A DNA stretch of 64,000 nucleotides from Chloroflexota bacterium (GCA_902810755.1 CADDYT010000006.1:1-64000), one strand, 5' to 3'. Counted from the stretch's first letter, positions 16,447-25,733 are shown. Numbers and translations are program-made. Notes: generated from the sequence alone by a model not told the origin.

Positions 16447-19288
16447 ACAACCATTCCTCTTGCTGCTCTTCATCCCGATCGCGGCCCTCGTTTTCCTGAC
16501 GTGGCGGCGCAGCTCGCTCCCCTTCCCGAAGCGGCAGCAATGGCTGATTCTCGGCTGCCGACTACTGTTGTTCGCGCTCGTCATTTCGGCGCTGGCGGGC
16601 GCTGCGTGGGCGCAGCCGGTCACACGCCAGGCCGTCGTCTTTGTCGGCGATATCTCCGCCAGCACCACGCCGCAGCGCGCCTTCATCGAGCAGTGGATCA
16701 ACTCGGCATTGAAGCACAAAGGGCGGGACGATCAGGTGGGCATTGTGGCTGTCGGACGTAACGCGCTCGTCGAGCAGTCGGTGCAATCACAGATCAACTT
16801 TTCGCATTTTGAGTCCACGCCGGACACCAACTATACCGACCTTGCCGCCGGCCTGCGTCTGGCCGCCGCCATCCTGCCCACCAACAGCGAGCGGCGCATC
16901 GTCCTGCTGACCGACGGGCAACAAAACCTTGAGGACGCCTTGCAGGAGGCGCAACTGCTGCAACAGGAAGGCATCCGACTGGATATCGTTCCCCTGCCTT
17001 CCGCCAGCGGCCCCGACGCGCGCATCAACGGTCTCAACGCGCCCGAAAACCTGCACACCAACGAACGTTTTGTCCTGCGCACGCAACTCTACAGTAACGT
17101 CGCCGAGCAGGCCACCCTGCGCCTCTACCTTGACCAGACGCTGGTCGCGCAGCAGAAGATTCACCTGGTTATCGGCCAGCAAGAAGTCGATTTCAACCTG
17201 CTGGCGCCGCCGCCCGGCTTCCATACCTTCCGCGTGACGCTGGAGGCTCCGGTAGATAGCGTGCTGCAAAACAACGAGGCGGCAGCCTTTGTCAATGTGC
17301 AGGGTGCGCCGCACGTGCTGATTGTGGAAGGCCAGCCCGGCGAGGGAAGCAATATTGCCGCTGCGCTCAAGGCCACCGGCATCAACGTCACAGTCGGGCC
17401 GCCCGCCGATATCCCCACCTCGCTCGACGGGCTGGCAGGCTATAGTGCCATTGTGCTGGCCGATGTCCCCGCCGTTGAACTCGGCACCTCGCGCATGCTG
17501 ACCATCCAGGCTTTTGTGCGTGACCTCGGTCGCGGCCTCGTCGTCAGCGGCGGCCCGAACAGCTACGGCGTCGGCGGCTATACGAACACGCCGCTGGAGC
17601 AGACGCTGCCCATCAGTATGCAGATACCGCAGCACAAAGACACGCCGAGCATCGCTGTTGTGCTGATTATCGAAAGCCTGGAAAGCGACATGGAGGTCAA
17701 CATCTCCAAAGAGGCGGCGAAGGGCGTTATCAACCTGCTCACGCCCAACGACCAGGTGGGCATTTCAGACGCCTATGGCTCGCTCGTCGTCCCCATGCAG
17801 CACGTCACCAACAAAGCCGCCATCGATCGCGCTATCGACGCCATGAATCCCAACGACCCGGCCAGCTACCTGCCAGACTTGATCAATGCCGAGTCCGTGC
17901 TGCTCAAGACGAACGCCAAAATCAAACATGTCATCCTGCTCGGCGATGGTGACGCCTTCGACAACTATGCCTCTCAGGTCATCAAGATGGCAAACGAGCA
18001 GATCACCGTCTCCACTGTCGCCACCAACTCGCAATTGTTCCAGGAACTGGATACCATGCAGCAGATCGCAGCCTGGGGCAAGGGCCGTTTCTATCGCGCC
18101 GACGACCCTTCCACCATCCCGCAAATCCTGCTCAAAGAGACGCAGCAGGCCGCGCGTCGCGCCGTCATCAACGAATCATTCACGCCTGAAGTCGTGGGCA
18201 ACCATCCCATCCTCACCGGACTGGGGCCATTGCCGCAGCTCAACGGTTACGTGGCAACCACCCCCAAACCAACCGGCCAGATGGTGCTGATCAGCCACCT
18301 CGATGATCCCGTGCTTGCTACCTGGCAATACGGGCTGGGCCGCGTCGCCGCCTGGACAAGCGATGCCAGCGGCCTCTGGACAACGAACTGGCTGTCCTGG
18401 CAAAACGCCGCTCGCTGGTGGGCTAACCTTGTCACCTGGACGCTGCCAGCCGCGCAAAGCAGCCTGGATGTCAACGCCACTGTTGTCAATGGCTCCGGCC
18501 AGCTCACCGTCGATCTGCCGCCCGGTGTCACCGTTCCGCCCGGCAGCCAGCAGCAGGTGCAGGTTCACATTATCGCCCCCGACCTCTCGCAGCAGACGGT
18601 GACCTTGCAGCCCGCCGCGCCCGGTCGCTGGCAGGGCAATTTTCCGGCGGAGCAGGTCGGCGCGTACCTGCTTCAGGTCTCCTGGAAAAGCAGCGGCAGC
18701 GGGTCGGCGACTGACCTGAATTCCACCACCGGCCTCGTCGTCCCCTACTCGCCCGAATATCTCACTCAGGGAACCGATCTGCGCTTCCTCACGCTCTTAG
18801 CGCGTGCCGGTGACGGCTCCCTGCTCAATCCAGACAACACAGCTGCCGCCTTCGCCGATAACTTGCCGCCTGTCTCTGCCGCTCTTCCTATCACTTTTCT
18901 GCTGCTGGCTCTGGCCGCGCTGCTGCTGCCCGTCGATATCGCGCTGCGTCGCCTCTCCAGCCTGGAATTCCTCGTCCTCGCCTACCAGTGGCTGCTCGCC
19001 CGCTTCAGACACGCCGCGCCACAACTGGCAGCCGAAGCCGCCACGCCTCTCGGCTCTACGCTCGGCGCCCTGCGCACCCAACGCAGCGCCCGCCGCACGC
19101 GAGCCGCCGCGACAGCCACGAAACCTGTCAGGCCGCTCCCTACGAGAGGCAAAGCGAATACAGCCAGAAACGAGGCGCAGAAAGATACAAAACAGGAGAA
19201 AGCCGCGAAACAACCGGAAGTTTCTACCACCGAAATGCTGTTGCAAGCCAAACGCAGCCGAGCAAGGAAGAAAAATGATAACCTGTAG
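16433..19288 (+). CDS. VWA/GATase-like membrane protein
   Basis: A 951-residue protein. TM helices lie near residues 8-24 and 40-60. The first VWA-like domain (about 66-195) keeps DISAS at its metal site (VVFVGDISAST). A beta-rich segment follows, then a glutamine-amidotransferase-like fold (about 298-390, HVLIVEGQPGEG to VVSGGPNSYG), and a second VWA-like region (about 400-560). A C-terminal TM lies at about 820-840, and the last 110 residues are a strongly basic, Ala-rich cytoplasmic tail. This is the large VWA partner found at the end of MoxR-DUF58-BatA operons and closes the 13-kb run. Confidence 0.88.
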   Translation: MLTFEQPFLLLLFIPIAALVFLTWRRSSLPFPKRQQWLILGCRLLLFALVISALAGAAWAQPVTRQAVVFVGDISASTTPQRAFIEQWINSALKHKGRDDQVGIVAVGRNALVEQSVQSQINFSHFESTPDTNYTDLAAGLRLAAAILPTNSERRIVLLTDGQQNLEDALQEAQLLQQEGIRLDIVPLPSASGPDARINGLNAPENLHTNERFVLRTQLYSNVAEQATLRLYLDQTLVAQQKIHLVIGQQEVDFNLLAPPPGFHTFRVTLEAPVDSVLQNNEAAAFVNVQGAPHVLIVEGQPGEGSNIAAALKATGINVTVGPPADIPTSLDGLAGYSAIVLADVPAVELGTSRMLTIQAFVRDLGRGLVVSGGPNSYGVGGYTNTPLEQTLPISMQIPQHKDTPSIAVVLIIESLESDMEVNISKEAAKGVINLLTPNDQVGISDAYGSLVVPMQHVTNKAAIDRAIDAMNPNDPASYLPDLINAESVLLKTNAKIKHVILLGDGDAFDNYASQVIKMANEQITVSTVATNSQLFQELDTMQQIAAWGKGRFYRADDPSTIPQILLKETQQAARRAVINESFTPEVVGNHPILTGLGPLPQLNGYVATTPKPTGQMVLISHLDDPVLATWQYGLGRVAAWTSDASGLWTTNWLSWQNAARWWANLVTWTLPAAQSSLDVNATVVNGSGQLTVDLPPGVTVPPGSQQQVQVHIIAPDLSQQTVTLQPAAPGRWQGNFPAEQVGAYLLQVSWKSSGSGSATDLNSTTGLVVPYSPEYLTQGTDLRFLTLLARAGDGSLLNPDNTAAAFADNLPPVSAALPITFLLLALAALLLPVDIALRRLSSLEFLVLAYQWLLARFRHAAPQLAAEAATPLGSTLGALRTQRSARRTRAAATATKPVRPLPTRGKANTARNEAQKDTKQEKAAKQPEVSTTEMLLQAKRSRARKKNDNL

Positions 19289-19313
19289 AGGTACAGATAA
19301 GAAGGAATATTGA

Positions 19314-19811
19314 ATGGAGATCACCAACGACCCACAGAAAATCGGCGCGGCCCTGAGCTGGATTGTCTCCCTGCTCAACCGCCACAACATCCCGTACCAG
19401 ATCGTCGGGGGCCTCGCCGCTAAAGCCTATGGCGCGACGCGCCCGCTCGTCGATATCGATATCTACGCCCCGATGGAGCAGGTGCGGCCCATACTGGAAG
19501 AGATGCGCCCCTACATCGTGCGCGAGCCGCTGCCCCATCACAGCGACTCCTGGGACCTCATCTACATGGCCCTCGAATATTACGACATCTACATGGAAAT
19601 CGGCGACGCCAGCACCAACCCGCGTTTCTATAACCGCCGTGACGGGCGCTGGGAGCCGCAGCCCATCACCTTCACCAACTCCACCATCATGACCCTCTAC
19701 GGCACCCAGGTCTGCCTCATGCCCAGAGACGAACTGCTCGCCTACAAGGCTATGCTCCAACGCGAGGTCGACTATCAGGATATCAAAGAAATCAGCGGAG
19801 AGAGCGTATAG
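19314..19811 (+). CDS. Minimal nucleotidyltransferase-fold protein
   Basis: A 165-residue protein with a polymerase-beta-like start: IPYQIVGGLAAKAYGATRPLVDIDIY (about 24-49) gives the GG...D.D signature of the nucleotidyltransferase superfamily (D46, D48). This matches AbiEii-like or kanamycin-nucleotidyltransferase-like hypothetical proteins. No HEPN or antitoxin gene is adjacent, so a toxin-antitoxin role is not supported. The ribosome binding site is GAAGGAAT. It follows the VWA gene by 25 bases on the same strand and may be read through from it. Confidence 0.7.
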   Translation: MEITNDPQKIGAALSWIVSLLNRHNIPYQIVGGLAAKAYGATRPLVDIDIYAPMEQVRPILEEMRPYIVREPLPHHSDSWDLIYMALEYYDIYMEIGDASTNPRFYNRRDGRWEPQPITFTNSTIMTLYGTQVCLMPRDELLAYKAMLQREVDYQDIKEISGESV

Positions 19812-19823
19812 AGTCCACAACCA

Positions 19824-20327
19824 CTACAAATCAGGCGCGGCCAGATTGTGCATGCCCAGGGTGAAGGATAGTTCGCCGCCGTGATGCAGGTCGTGTTCGA
19901 TTACGTGCCAGATGACCCACTGGCGCGTGAGGTGGTAGGGTTCATCATTCCACTTACCTTCGTACACATACTCCAGATCGGCAGGAGTCCATTTCGCCAG
20001 CGACTGCTCGATCATGTTCCAGGTGGCCTCAAGCCCGGCCACCAGTTCAGCCGCGCTTTTAGAGGGGGCGCCGATATCCCAGTCATTCCACTCGCTCAGA
20101 GCAGCGATCTCTGCGCCTCCCTGCTCCATCAATCCATGAAACCAGTTGGCGCGAGTAGCCACAATATGCATGGCATTCTGCCCGATAGAACGCAGATGAG
20201 GAGCGGCACGTAACGTCAGTTGCTCATCGGAAAGCGGGGCAATAGCTTTAACGAGAAGTTGCTGGTAGACATCCCAGCCCTTGTAAAAGGGCTGCAAATT
20301 GGTTTGCTGTTCGGCCATAGTATTCAT
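19824..20327 (-). CDS. DinB-family protein
   Basis: A 167-residue four-helix-bundle protein. Three His in the expected metal-binding arrangement are seen: one near residue 54 (NAMHIVATR) and two in the C-terminal helix (HVIEHDLHHGGE, about 141-152). DinB/YfiT members are metal-dependent thiol transferases or hydrolases, often of unknown substrate. It converges on the nucleotidyltransferase gene with only 12 bases between stops. An 18-bp perfect palindrome lies just upstream of the start. Confidence 0.9.
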   Translation of the reverse strand: MNTMAEQQTNLQPFYKGWDVYQQLLVKAIAPLSDEQLTLRAAPHLRSIGQNAMHIVATRANWFHGLMEQGGAEIAALSEWNDWDIGAPSKSAAELVAGLEATWNMIEQSLAKWTPADLEYVYEGKWNDEPYHLTRQWVIWHVIEHDLHHGGELSFTLGMHNLAAPDL

Positions 20328-20348
20328 CCTTTAGCGATAGACCCGGAA

Positions 20349-20366
20349 ATCATGTCATGACATGAT
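20349..20366. promoter_or_regulatory. 18-bp perfect palindrome upstream of DinB gene
   Basis: The sequence atcatgtcatgacatgat reads the same on both strands and lies 22-39 bases upstream of the DinB start codon, a usual place for an operator bound by a dimeric repressor. The cognate regulator is not identifiable from this window. Confidence 0.45.
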
Positions 20367-20631
20367 CCTGAGTAATAGTTGCCTTACAATAGTCTACTAT
20401 GAAATGCGGTTAGATCTCGTCCTTTTTTGCACGGTTCTACAGCAGCCCGGGGCGGAGGCCAGCTGCGCCCCTACTAACCTACGTCACCCGTCGGAGTTGC
20501 TTCGTAGTTAGTAGGGACGCAGCTGGCCTCCGCCCCGGCCCTCACCTATCCCACCCTGCTTCTCCCATCAGCATTCACAAGCCCCGGACAGCCACATGTG
20601 CGCCCCGGTTGCCTGGGGCGCACACGCTCCA
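20367..20631. other. Intergenic region with long inverted repeat
   Basis: No gene is visible. Apart from the DinB palindrome, the region is dominated by the inverted repeat at 20449-20536. Confidence 0.5.
20449..20536. repeat. 30-bp inverted repeat, long hairpin
   Basis: The arms 20449-20478 and 20507-20536 match over 30 bp with one mismatch, and pairing continues past a one-base bulge toward the loop. The right arm side carries tcgtagttag (20502-20511), also found in the nested repeat at 175-373. There is no T-tract next to it. It may be a dispersed palindromic element. Confidence 0.8.
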
Positions 20632-21153
20632 CTACGAGATCAGGTACGCATCCCAGACGTGCTGGAGCTGGGGGTCGCCAGGTACGTTGCTGTAGATGGA
20701 GTAGATGGTCATGTCGTTGACCCAGCCGAGAGATTGCCAGAAAGCGCGCAGTCCCGCTTCATCAGGACATTCGTTGGGGCCGACGCAAATGTGGGTGTGG
20801 ATATTCACCACGCCTTGCGCTTGCAGGAAATGTACCGCCCGCCTGACGAGATCTGCGCGAATCTGGTCTCGCTGCGCATGGGGCTGCACGTAAAGTTCCT
20901 CTACCTCACCGCTATTACCCGGTTCAATCGGGTGTGCCAGGATTGCGCAGGTTACAAACCCGATCAAGGCCTGGTTCTCTTCGGCGACGAAACAGTGGGC
21001 CAGCAGAGACGTGGCGTACTGTCTGAGATTGGCAAGCACCTGCCGCGCCGCGATTTCCGGGAGAGGTTGACTGCCACCTGCTACACACATCTGCTGCCAC
21101 AGCGCAACCACGCGCTCTGCCTCATCTTCCCGCATCGGTCGTATGGAAATCAT
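20632..21153 (-). CDS. GNAT-family N-acetyltransferase
   Basis: A 173-residue acetyltransferase starting at MISIRPMREDEAERV, chosen because GGAGGAGC stands about ten bases upstream; an ORF extension to 21198 lacks this. The GNAT fold is seen in ALIGFVTCAI (strand beta-4) and EELYVQPHAQRDQIRADLVRRAV (about 92-114), the acetyl-CoA-binding segment with a degenerate Q/RxxGxG/A loop. The acceptor is unknown. A 15-bp palindrome lies upstream. Confidence 0.88.
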   Translation of the reverse strand: MISIRPMREDEAERVVALWQQMCVAGGSQPLPEIAARQVLANLRQYATSLLAHCFVAEENQALIGFVTCAILAHPIEPGNSGEVEELYVQPHAQRDQIRADLVRRAVHFLQAQGVVNIHTHICVGPNECPDEAGLRAFWQSLGWVNDMTIYSIYSNVPGDPQLQHVWDAYLIS

Positions 21154-21185
21154 GCTTTGCTCCTCCTTCTTAATACGTGCTTCAT

Positions 21186-21200
21186 ACGTGCAATGCACGT
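21186..21200. promoter_or_regulatory. 15-bp palindrome upstream of GNAT gene
   Basis: The sequence acgtgcaatgcacgt has two 7-bp arms around one central base, 33-47 bases upstream of the chosen GNAT start. A partial second copy (tacgtgc) lies next to it. It is a candidate operator. Confidence 0.4.
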
Positions 21201-21502
21201 GAAATCGTTCCTATTCAGTTTCGGGAAACATGACCGTTTTCAGGTCATAACATTCCTGTGGTGGAAAAGCGGCGAAAGATGGGGGGGCGCGCGGGTATAG
21301 GGAACCACACCAGGAGCAACTGACGCCTGGAAGAAGAATCGATACAGACCGGTAGACCGGCTTTTCCGTATGAGCCGGTCAGCAAAGATTGTCTAGTTTC
21401 TTCAGAAGAATGCGAACATCTCGTTCCCTTGCTCAATTGAAAGGCGCACTTCTTTTCTGCCAGTACAAAGTATGGAACAAGAACCCGTGTCTGTCAACAA
21501 TC
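21201..21502. other. Intergenic region, no gene seen
   Basis: No supported gene. The only structure is a small hairpin with 8-bp arms at 21355-21362 and 21373-21380. It lacks a following T-tract on either strand and is not a clear terminator. Confidence 0.4.
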
Positions 21503-22186
21503 TCACCGTTCAATTTTCTCAGGTACCTCAGTCTCCAACGCCTTTTGCCCGTAGTTCTTCTGCCAGAAATCATGTAGCTTCTTAACTTCGTCGGGCGGCA
21601 GGATGGCAGGCGTACCAAGCTGCTTCGCAATCGTGTAGACCTTCGCGCTATCCTCAAGGGCGTGGGCGATGGAGAAGGTGAGGGGCAAGTTGACGCCCAC
21701 GACCATTGCTCCGTGATTGCCCCAGATGACCGCCGGGCCATTGCCCAGCGTCTTCAGCACCAGTTCGGCAAATTCCGGCGTCCCCGACATGCGGTAGGGC
21801 GCGACCGGCACCTCGCCGCCCAGACAGAGCGCCGACTCCGCCAGAATCATGGGTATCGGCTGATAGACGACGCCAAAGGCGGTGGCATAGGGTGAGTGGG
21901 TGTGCATGACGCAGTTGATGTCGCGCCTGCTGCGCAGCACAAGGGTGTGCAGAGGCGTCTCCACCGAAGGTCGCCATCTGCCCTCCACTACGTTTCCTTC
22001 CTCGTCCACTACAACAATATCTTCAGCCGTCAGTAATTCATAATCGGCCCCGCTTGGCGTAATGCAGACCAGCCCGCTCTCCACATCTCGTGCGCTCAAA
22101 TTCCCCTGCGTCGCCTGCACAAGCTGGCTGGTATACATCTTCTTCGCGTAGCGCGCCACCTCTGCCCGCAACTCCGGCAAAAGCAT
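21503..22186 (-). CDS. Class II aldolase/adducin family protein
   Basis: A 227-residue protein of the AraD/FucA zinc aldolase/epimerase family. The metal ligands are visible as HTHSPYATAFG (about 98-108) and WGNHGAMVVG (about 158-167), with the substrate loop TPSGADYELL at 42-51. Family members cleave or epimerise sugar phosphates such as L-fuculose 1-phosphate or L-ribulose 5-phosphate; which one applies here cannot be told. The ribosome binding site is GAGAGGAG. No sugar-catabolic genes are next to it. Confidence 0.9.
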   Translation of the reverse strand: MLLPELRAEVARYAKKMYTSQLVQATQGNLSARDVESGLVCITPSGADYELLTAEDIVVVDEEGNVVEGRWRPSVETPLHTLVLRSRRDINCVMHTHSPYATAFGVVYQPIPMILAESALCLGGEVPVAPYRMSGTPEFAELVLKTLGNGPAVIWGNHGAMVVGVNLPLTFSIAHALEDSAKVYTIAKQLGTPAILPPDEVKKLHDFWQKNYGQKALETEVPEKIER

Positions 22187-22669
22187 GAATGATTACTCCT
22201 CTCCTCAGACACTAACAACGCCTACCTCTATCATACTATATTCAGAAGCGGTTCTCCGGGAAGAGAAATGTTGCCGGGGAATAAGCATGCCATTCCCCAG
22301 CGCGCTGCTGTGGTCGCCCCAGATGTTGCTTGACTTTTCCAACTCATTTCCGTATATTTTCTCAAGAACACATTTTTCCTGATAGCGAAAGGACGCTCAT
22401 CGATGACAATGGCCCCACTATTCGCGGTTGAGGGCTGTTAGAACTCAAATTTACTGGCTAAACACACATTTTCTGGCTATAAGAAGGCACGTACTGGCTA
22501 CAACTGCACGCGCTGCCTCGGCCTTTCTGTGCCGGGTTTGCTGGCCTGCTCTTTGAGTAAGGCTTTTATTCTCTTGAGCCATTTCCTCTAACACCCCTCA
22601 ACTTCCCACCACCAGAACCTCTCTCCTTTTGTTTTCACTATGAGCATACGCGCTCAAGAGGATAATGCT
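22187..22669. other. Intergenic region with CTGGCTA triplet
   Basis: No gene is supported. The heptamer ctggcta occurs three times at 22454, 22473 and 22494 (19- and 21-base spacing). It could be a small regulator array or a remnant of a mobile-element end. The rest is unremarkable. Confidence 0.4.
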
Positions 22670-23893
22670 ATGAAACATCGCGACGCTTACGTCGTTTACC
22701 TGATGCTGGAGGGGCTGTTTGCTCTCTTCAATGCTGTCGTTGTGACTGTGAATATGGTCTATCAGGTTGAGGTCGCGCACCTGAATCCGCTGCAACTGGT
22801 GCTGGTCGGCACGACGCTTGAGGCGACCTACTTTGCCTGCAACGTTCCTACCGGTGTGGTGGCTGATGCCTTCAGCCGACGCTGGTCGATTATCGCCGGA
22901 ACTTTTTTGCTGGGCGCGGGTACCGTCCTCGAAGGGACAATTCCGCTCTTCGGGACGATCGCGCTCGCCCAGGTCGTGATGGCCCTCGGCTTCGCGTTTA
23001 TTACGGGCGCGGAAGAGGCGTGGATTGCCAGCGAGGTGGGCGAAGAGCTGGTCGGGCATGCCTACCTGCGCGGCTCTCAGGTCAACGCGCTGGGGACGCT
23101 GGTGGGTATCGTGATCAGCGTTGCCATCGCCAGCGTCCGGCTGAATCTGGCCATTCTGGCAGGGGGCGCGCTCTACCTGTCGCTGGGCCTGCTGCTGGTC
23201 TTCGTCATGCCCGAACACAACTTCCAGACTGCCTCGTCAGAAGAACGCCGCTCCTGGAAGGAATTGCGCGATACGCTGCTCACTGGTGGGCGAGTGGTGC
23301 GCCGAAGCCCTTTGCTGCTCACCATCATCCTCATCTCCGTTTTCTACGGGATGGCGAGCGAGGGCTTTGATCGCCTGTGGACGGCGCACTTTCTGGAAGA
23401 TTTCACGCTGCCCTCGCTGGGCCACCTGCAACCGATTGTCTGGTTCGGTATTATTCGTGCAGGGGTGATGATCTGTACGCTCGGCGCGACCGAACTGGTG
23501 CGGCGGCGCTTCGATACACAGAGCCACACGACGGTGACGAGGCTGCTGTTTGCCATCAACGCTTTGCAGATTGCCAGCGTCATCGTCTTTGGCCTGGCAG
23601 GCAACTTCCCGCTCGCCCTCGCCGCCTTCACCTGCGCCCGTGTGTTGCGGAGTACAAACGACCCTATCTACACAGCGTGGCTGGCGCAGAATATCGAGGC
23701 CAGGGTGCGCGCGACGGTGATCTCCATGAGCGGGCAGATGAATGCCATCGGTGAGATCGCCGGTGGCCCCATCATCGGCGTCATCGGTACGCTGGTCTCC
23801 CTGCGCGTCGCCATTGCCTCTGCCGCCACTCTTCTCTCGCCCGCCCTGCTGCTCTTCGTTCGCGCGCGGCGGCAGGAGACGGGAAAGGAGTAA
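22670..23893 (+). CDS. MFS transporter (tetracycline-resistance-like)
   Basis: A 407-residue major facilitator with about twelve TM helices. The start MKHRDAYVVYLML is chosen because AGAGGAT lies seven bases upstream; a start at 22640 lacks a ribosome binding site. The loop 2-3 motif is VPTGVVADAFSRRWSII, the MFS G-x-x-x-D-R/K-like signature. A second, weaker loop motif lies around residue 275. It probably exports a small molecule by proton antiport; the substrate is unknown. A hairpin at 23905-23937 follows the stop. Confidence 0.9.
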   Translation: MKHRDAYVVYLMLEGLFALFNAVVVTVNMVYQVEVAHLNPLQLVLVGTTLEATYFACNVPTGVVADAFSRRWSIIAGTFLLGAGTVLEGTIPLFGTIALAQVVMALGFAFITGAEEAWIASEVGEELVGHAYLRGSQVNALGTLVGIVISVAIASVRLNLAILAGGALYLSLGLLLVFVMPEHNFQTASSEERRSWKELRDTLLTGGRVVRRSPLLLTIILISVFYGMASEGFDRLWTAHFLEDFTLPSLGHLQPIVWFGIIRAGVMICTLGATELVRRRFDTQSHTTVTRLLFAINALQIASVIVFGLAGNFPLALAAFTCARVLRSTNDPIYTAWLAQNIEARVRATVISMSGQMNAIGEIAGGPIIGVIGTLVSLRVAIASAATLLSPALLLFVRARRQETGKE

Positions 23894-23904
23894 TCAAGAG
23901 AAAG

Positions 23905-23937
23905 CGGGCAGGTCGGCTCTTGCAGTTGGCCTGCCCG
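23905..23937 (+). terminator. Hairpin after MFS gene
   Basis: Arms cgggcagg (23905-23912) and cctgcccg (23930-23937) form a stable stem just after the MFS stop. A following T-tract is missing, so termination is uncertain. Confidence 0.3.
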
Positions 23938-24011
23938 GCGAGCAAGGCTCTTCTTGGAGACAGGTGTATAACAGAAAGAGAAACAACTGTCTCATCAGGA
24001 AAGCGGATTGT

Positions 24012-25733
24012 ATGCTTAGAGAATATCTTGATAGAGAACCATTACTGGCGACAGAATCATCCCCGACTCAGGCCAACCGGCAGGAAAACGCGCTTGGCGC
24101 GCTGGCGCTGCTGCTCGGCACAGAAACGGAAGAGGCCAGCCGCATGCGCGCGGTGCGACGGCTGGCTCGCGCGGGTACAGAAGAAACAACCCTCTTATTA
24201 CTGCTGCGCGCCATGAGCGAGCATCCTGAGATTACCTCGCCCTCCTGGCCACACGAACCACCGCAATACGCCTGCTGCGGACGACTCCTCTACCTGCTGA
24301 GTCGCAATTTACATCTCCCGCTTGATACCTTTCTCTTTCATCCCGCGCTTGCCCAACCAGCAGGACCGGTACTGTGGGCCGCTATGATTGAAGCGGCCAG
24401 CCTGATGCCGACAGCCGTTCAGAGCAGCGAGTACGAGCCGCTGCTGAGCGTGGGGCTGCGATCGCCCTGGGCAACGGTACGCTATAGCGCGGCTATGGCT
24501 CTGGCAAAGCTGGCGGAGAAAGTCCGGCTGTCAGCAGAGACGGTGAGCGCCTTGCACGATTGTCTGGTGGGAACAGAGGCGCTGCCCGTCCTCATCGCCG
24601 CTTCCTGTGCGCTTGTGCGCATGCAGGAAGAACGCGGGCTTGACATGCTGCTGCACCTGCTGCAACAGGACATCCCCACACAGGGGCGCAAAGCAGCAGC
24701 ATTCGTGCTGGCGATGGAGCAGCCACTGCTGATCTCACCAGGGCAGCGCGAGCGGCTGGCGCATCGTCTGCTGCTGGCCCTGCAAGACGCGGATGAGCAG
24801 GTCGCGCAGCATGCCGCCCATGCCCTGCGCTCATACGGCAATGAAGAGCTACTGGAACGGCTCTGCTCCCTGCTGGCCCCATCTCAGCCAGCACATGGAA
24901 CGCTTGCCGCGCTGACGGCGGTTGAAGAGATGATGAGCAATCCCACGCTGCGCCAGATCATGCAGCGCGCCCGGCTGGCGGCAACGAGGATCGTACCGCT
25001 GCTGCGCTGCGACACACCGGAAGTGCGGCAGCAGGCCAGCTACACGCTGGCAGCCATCGGCGGCAACTATGCCACAGCCGTGCTGGGGGCAATTATCAGC
25101 GATACCGCTTCTCCAGCATATGTGGATGCTATCGAGGGACTACGCCTGCTACCCGGCGCGCTGCGACTGCCCTGGCGACCGCACGTGGTGCGCTGGCTGC
25201 TCTCCTGCCTGCGCGCAGGGAACGAGCAGGTGCAGATCAGCGCGCTCGACTCACTGGCATCCCTCGCCTGGCAGGTACGCGGGCAACAAAAAACGCTGCA
25301 AGCATACAGGGAACTCATCGAACAGGACGGCGCGCTTGAATTGCTCCTCACCGGCGAAAGCGCCTGGGTGCGGCAGCGCGCGCTCGAACTCACAGGACTG
25401 CTCCACTGCCAGCAATCCACGCTGCACCGCCAGATATTGCGCTGCCTGCGTCATGACCCGGATAGCGGAGTCCGCGCCTGTGCCGCTTACGTCATCAGCC
25501 AGCTTGCTGCATCCTGGCCCACATCCTCTACGCCCATTCCCGACCTCATCCTGGCGCTGGCCGACCCCGACACCCCGGTCGCGGAAACCGCGCTGAACAC
25601 GCTCGCCCTGTTGACGCCAGTCGGCAATCCGCTGATCGTACTGGCATTGAAAGAGCTAACTGCGTATGGATACAGCGAAGAAAATAGCTTGACGGCGACG
25701 GCGCAAAGGCTGCTCAAAAGATGGGGCGTTTGA
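24012..25733 (+). CDS. HEAT-repeat protein
   Basis: A 573-residue all-helical repeat protein. The reading frame opens further upstream, but MLREYLDREP at 24012 has an AGGAAAGCGG ribosome binding site and begins the repeat-like sequence; the upstream part overlaps the MFS gene. Repeated helical pairs of the type W.TVRYSAAMALAKLAEKV, ADEQVAQHAAHALRSYG and TPEVRQQASYTLAAIGG run through most of the length, so it is a HEAT/armadillo-like solenoid, probably a protein-protein scaffold in the cytoplasm. No enzymatic domain is seen. Confidence 0.8.
   Translation: MLREYLDREPLLATESSPTQANRQENALGALALLLGTETEEASRMRAVRRLARAGTEETTLLLLLRAMSEHPEITSPSWPHEPPQYACCGRLLYLLSRNLHLPLDTFLFHPALAQPAGPVLWAAMIEAASLMPTAVQSSEYEPLLSVGLRSPWATVRYSAAMALAKLAEKVRLSAETVSALHDCLVGTEALPVLIAASCALVRMQEERGLDMLLHLLQQDIPTQGRKAAAFVLAMEQPLLISPGQRERLAHRLLLALQDADEQVAQHAAHALRSYGNEELLERLCSLLAPSQPAHGTLAALTAVEEMMSNPTLRQIMQRARLAATRIVPLLRCDTPEVRQQASYTLAAIGGNYATAVLGAIISDTASPAYVDAIEGLRLLPGALRLPWRPHVVRWLLSCLRAGNEQVQISALDSLASLAWQVRGQQKTLQAYRELIEQDGALELLLTGESAWVRQRALELTGLLHCQQSTLHRQILRCLRHDPDSGVRACAAYVISQLAASWPTSSTPIPDLILALADPDTPVAETALNTLALLTPVGNPLIVLALKELTAYGYSEENSLTATAQRLLKRWGV

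Noticed and set aside
21355..21380. Hairpin downstream of the aldolase gene as a terminator
   Set aside because: Eight-base arms without a T-tract on either strand.
23742..24011. Upstream extension of the HEAT-repeat protein
   Set aside because: It overlaps the MFS gene in another frame, and a better start with a ribosome binding site exists at 24012.
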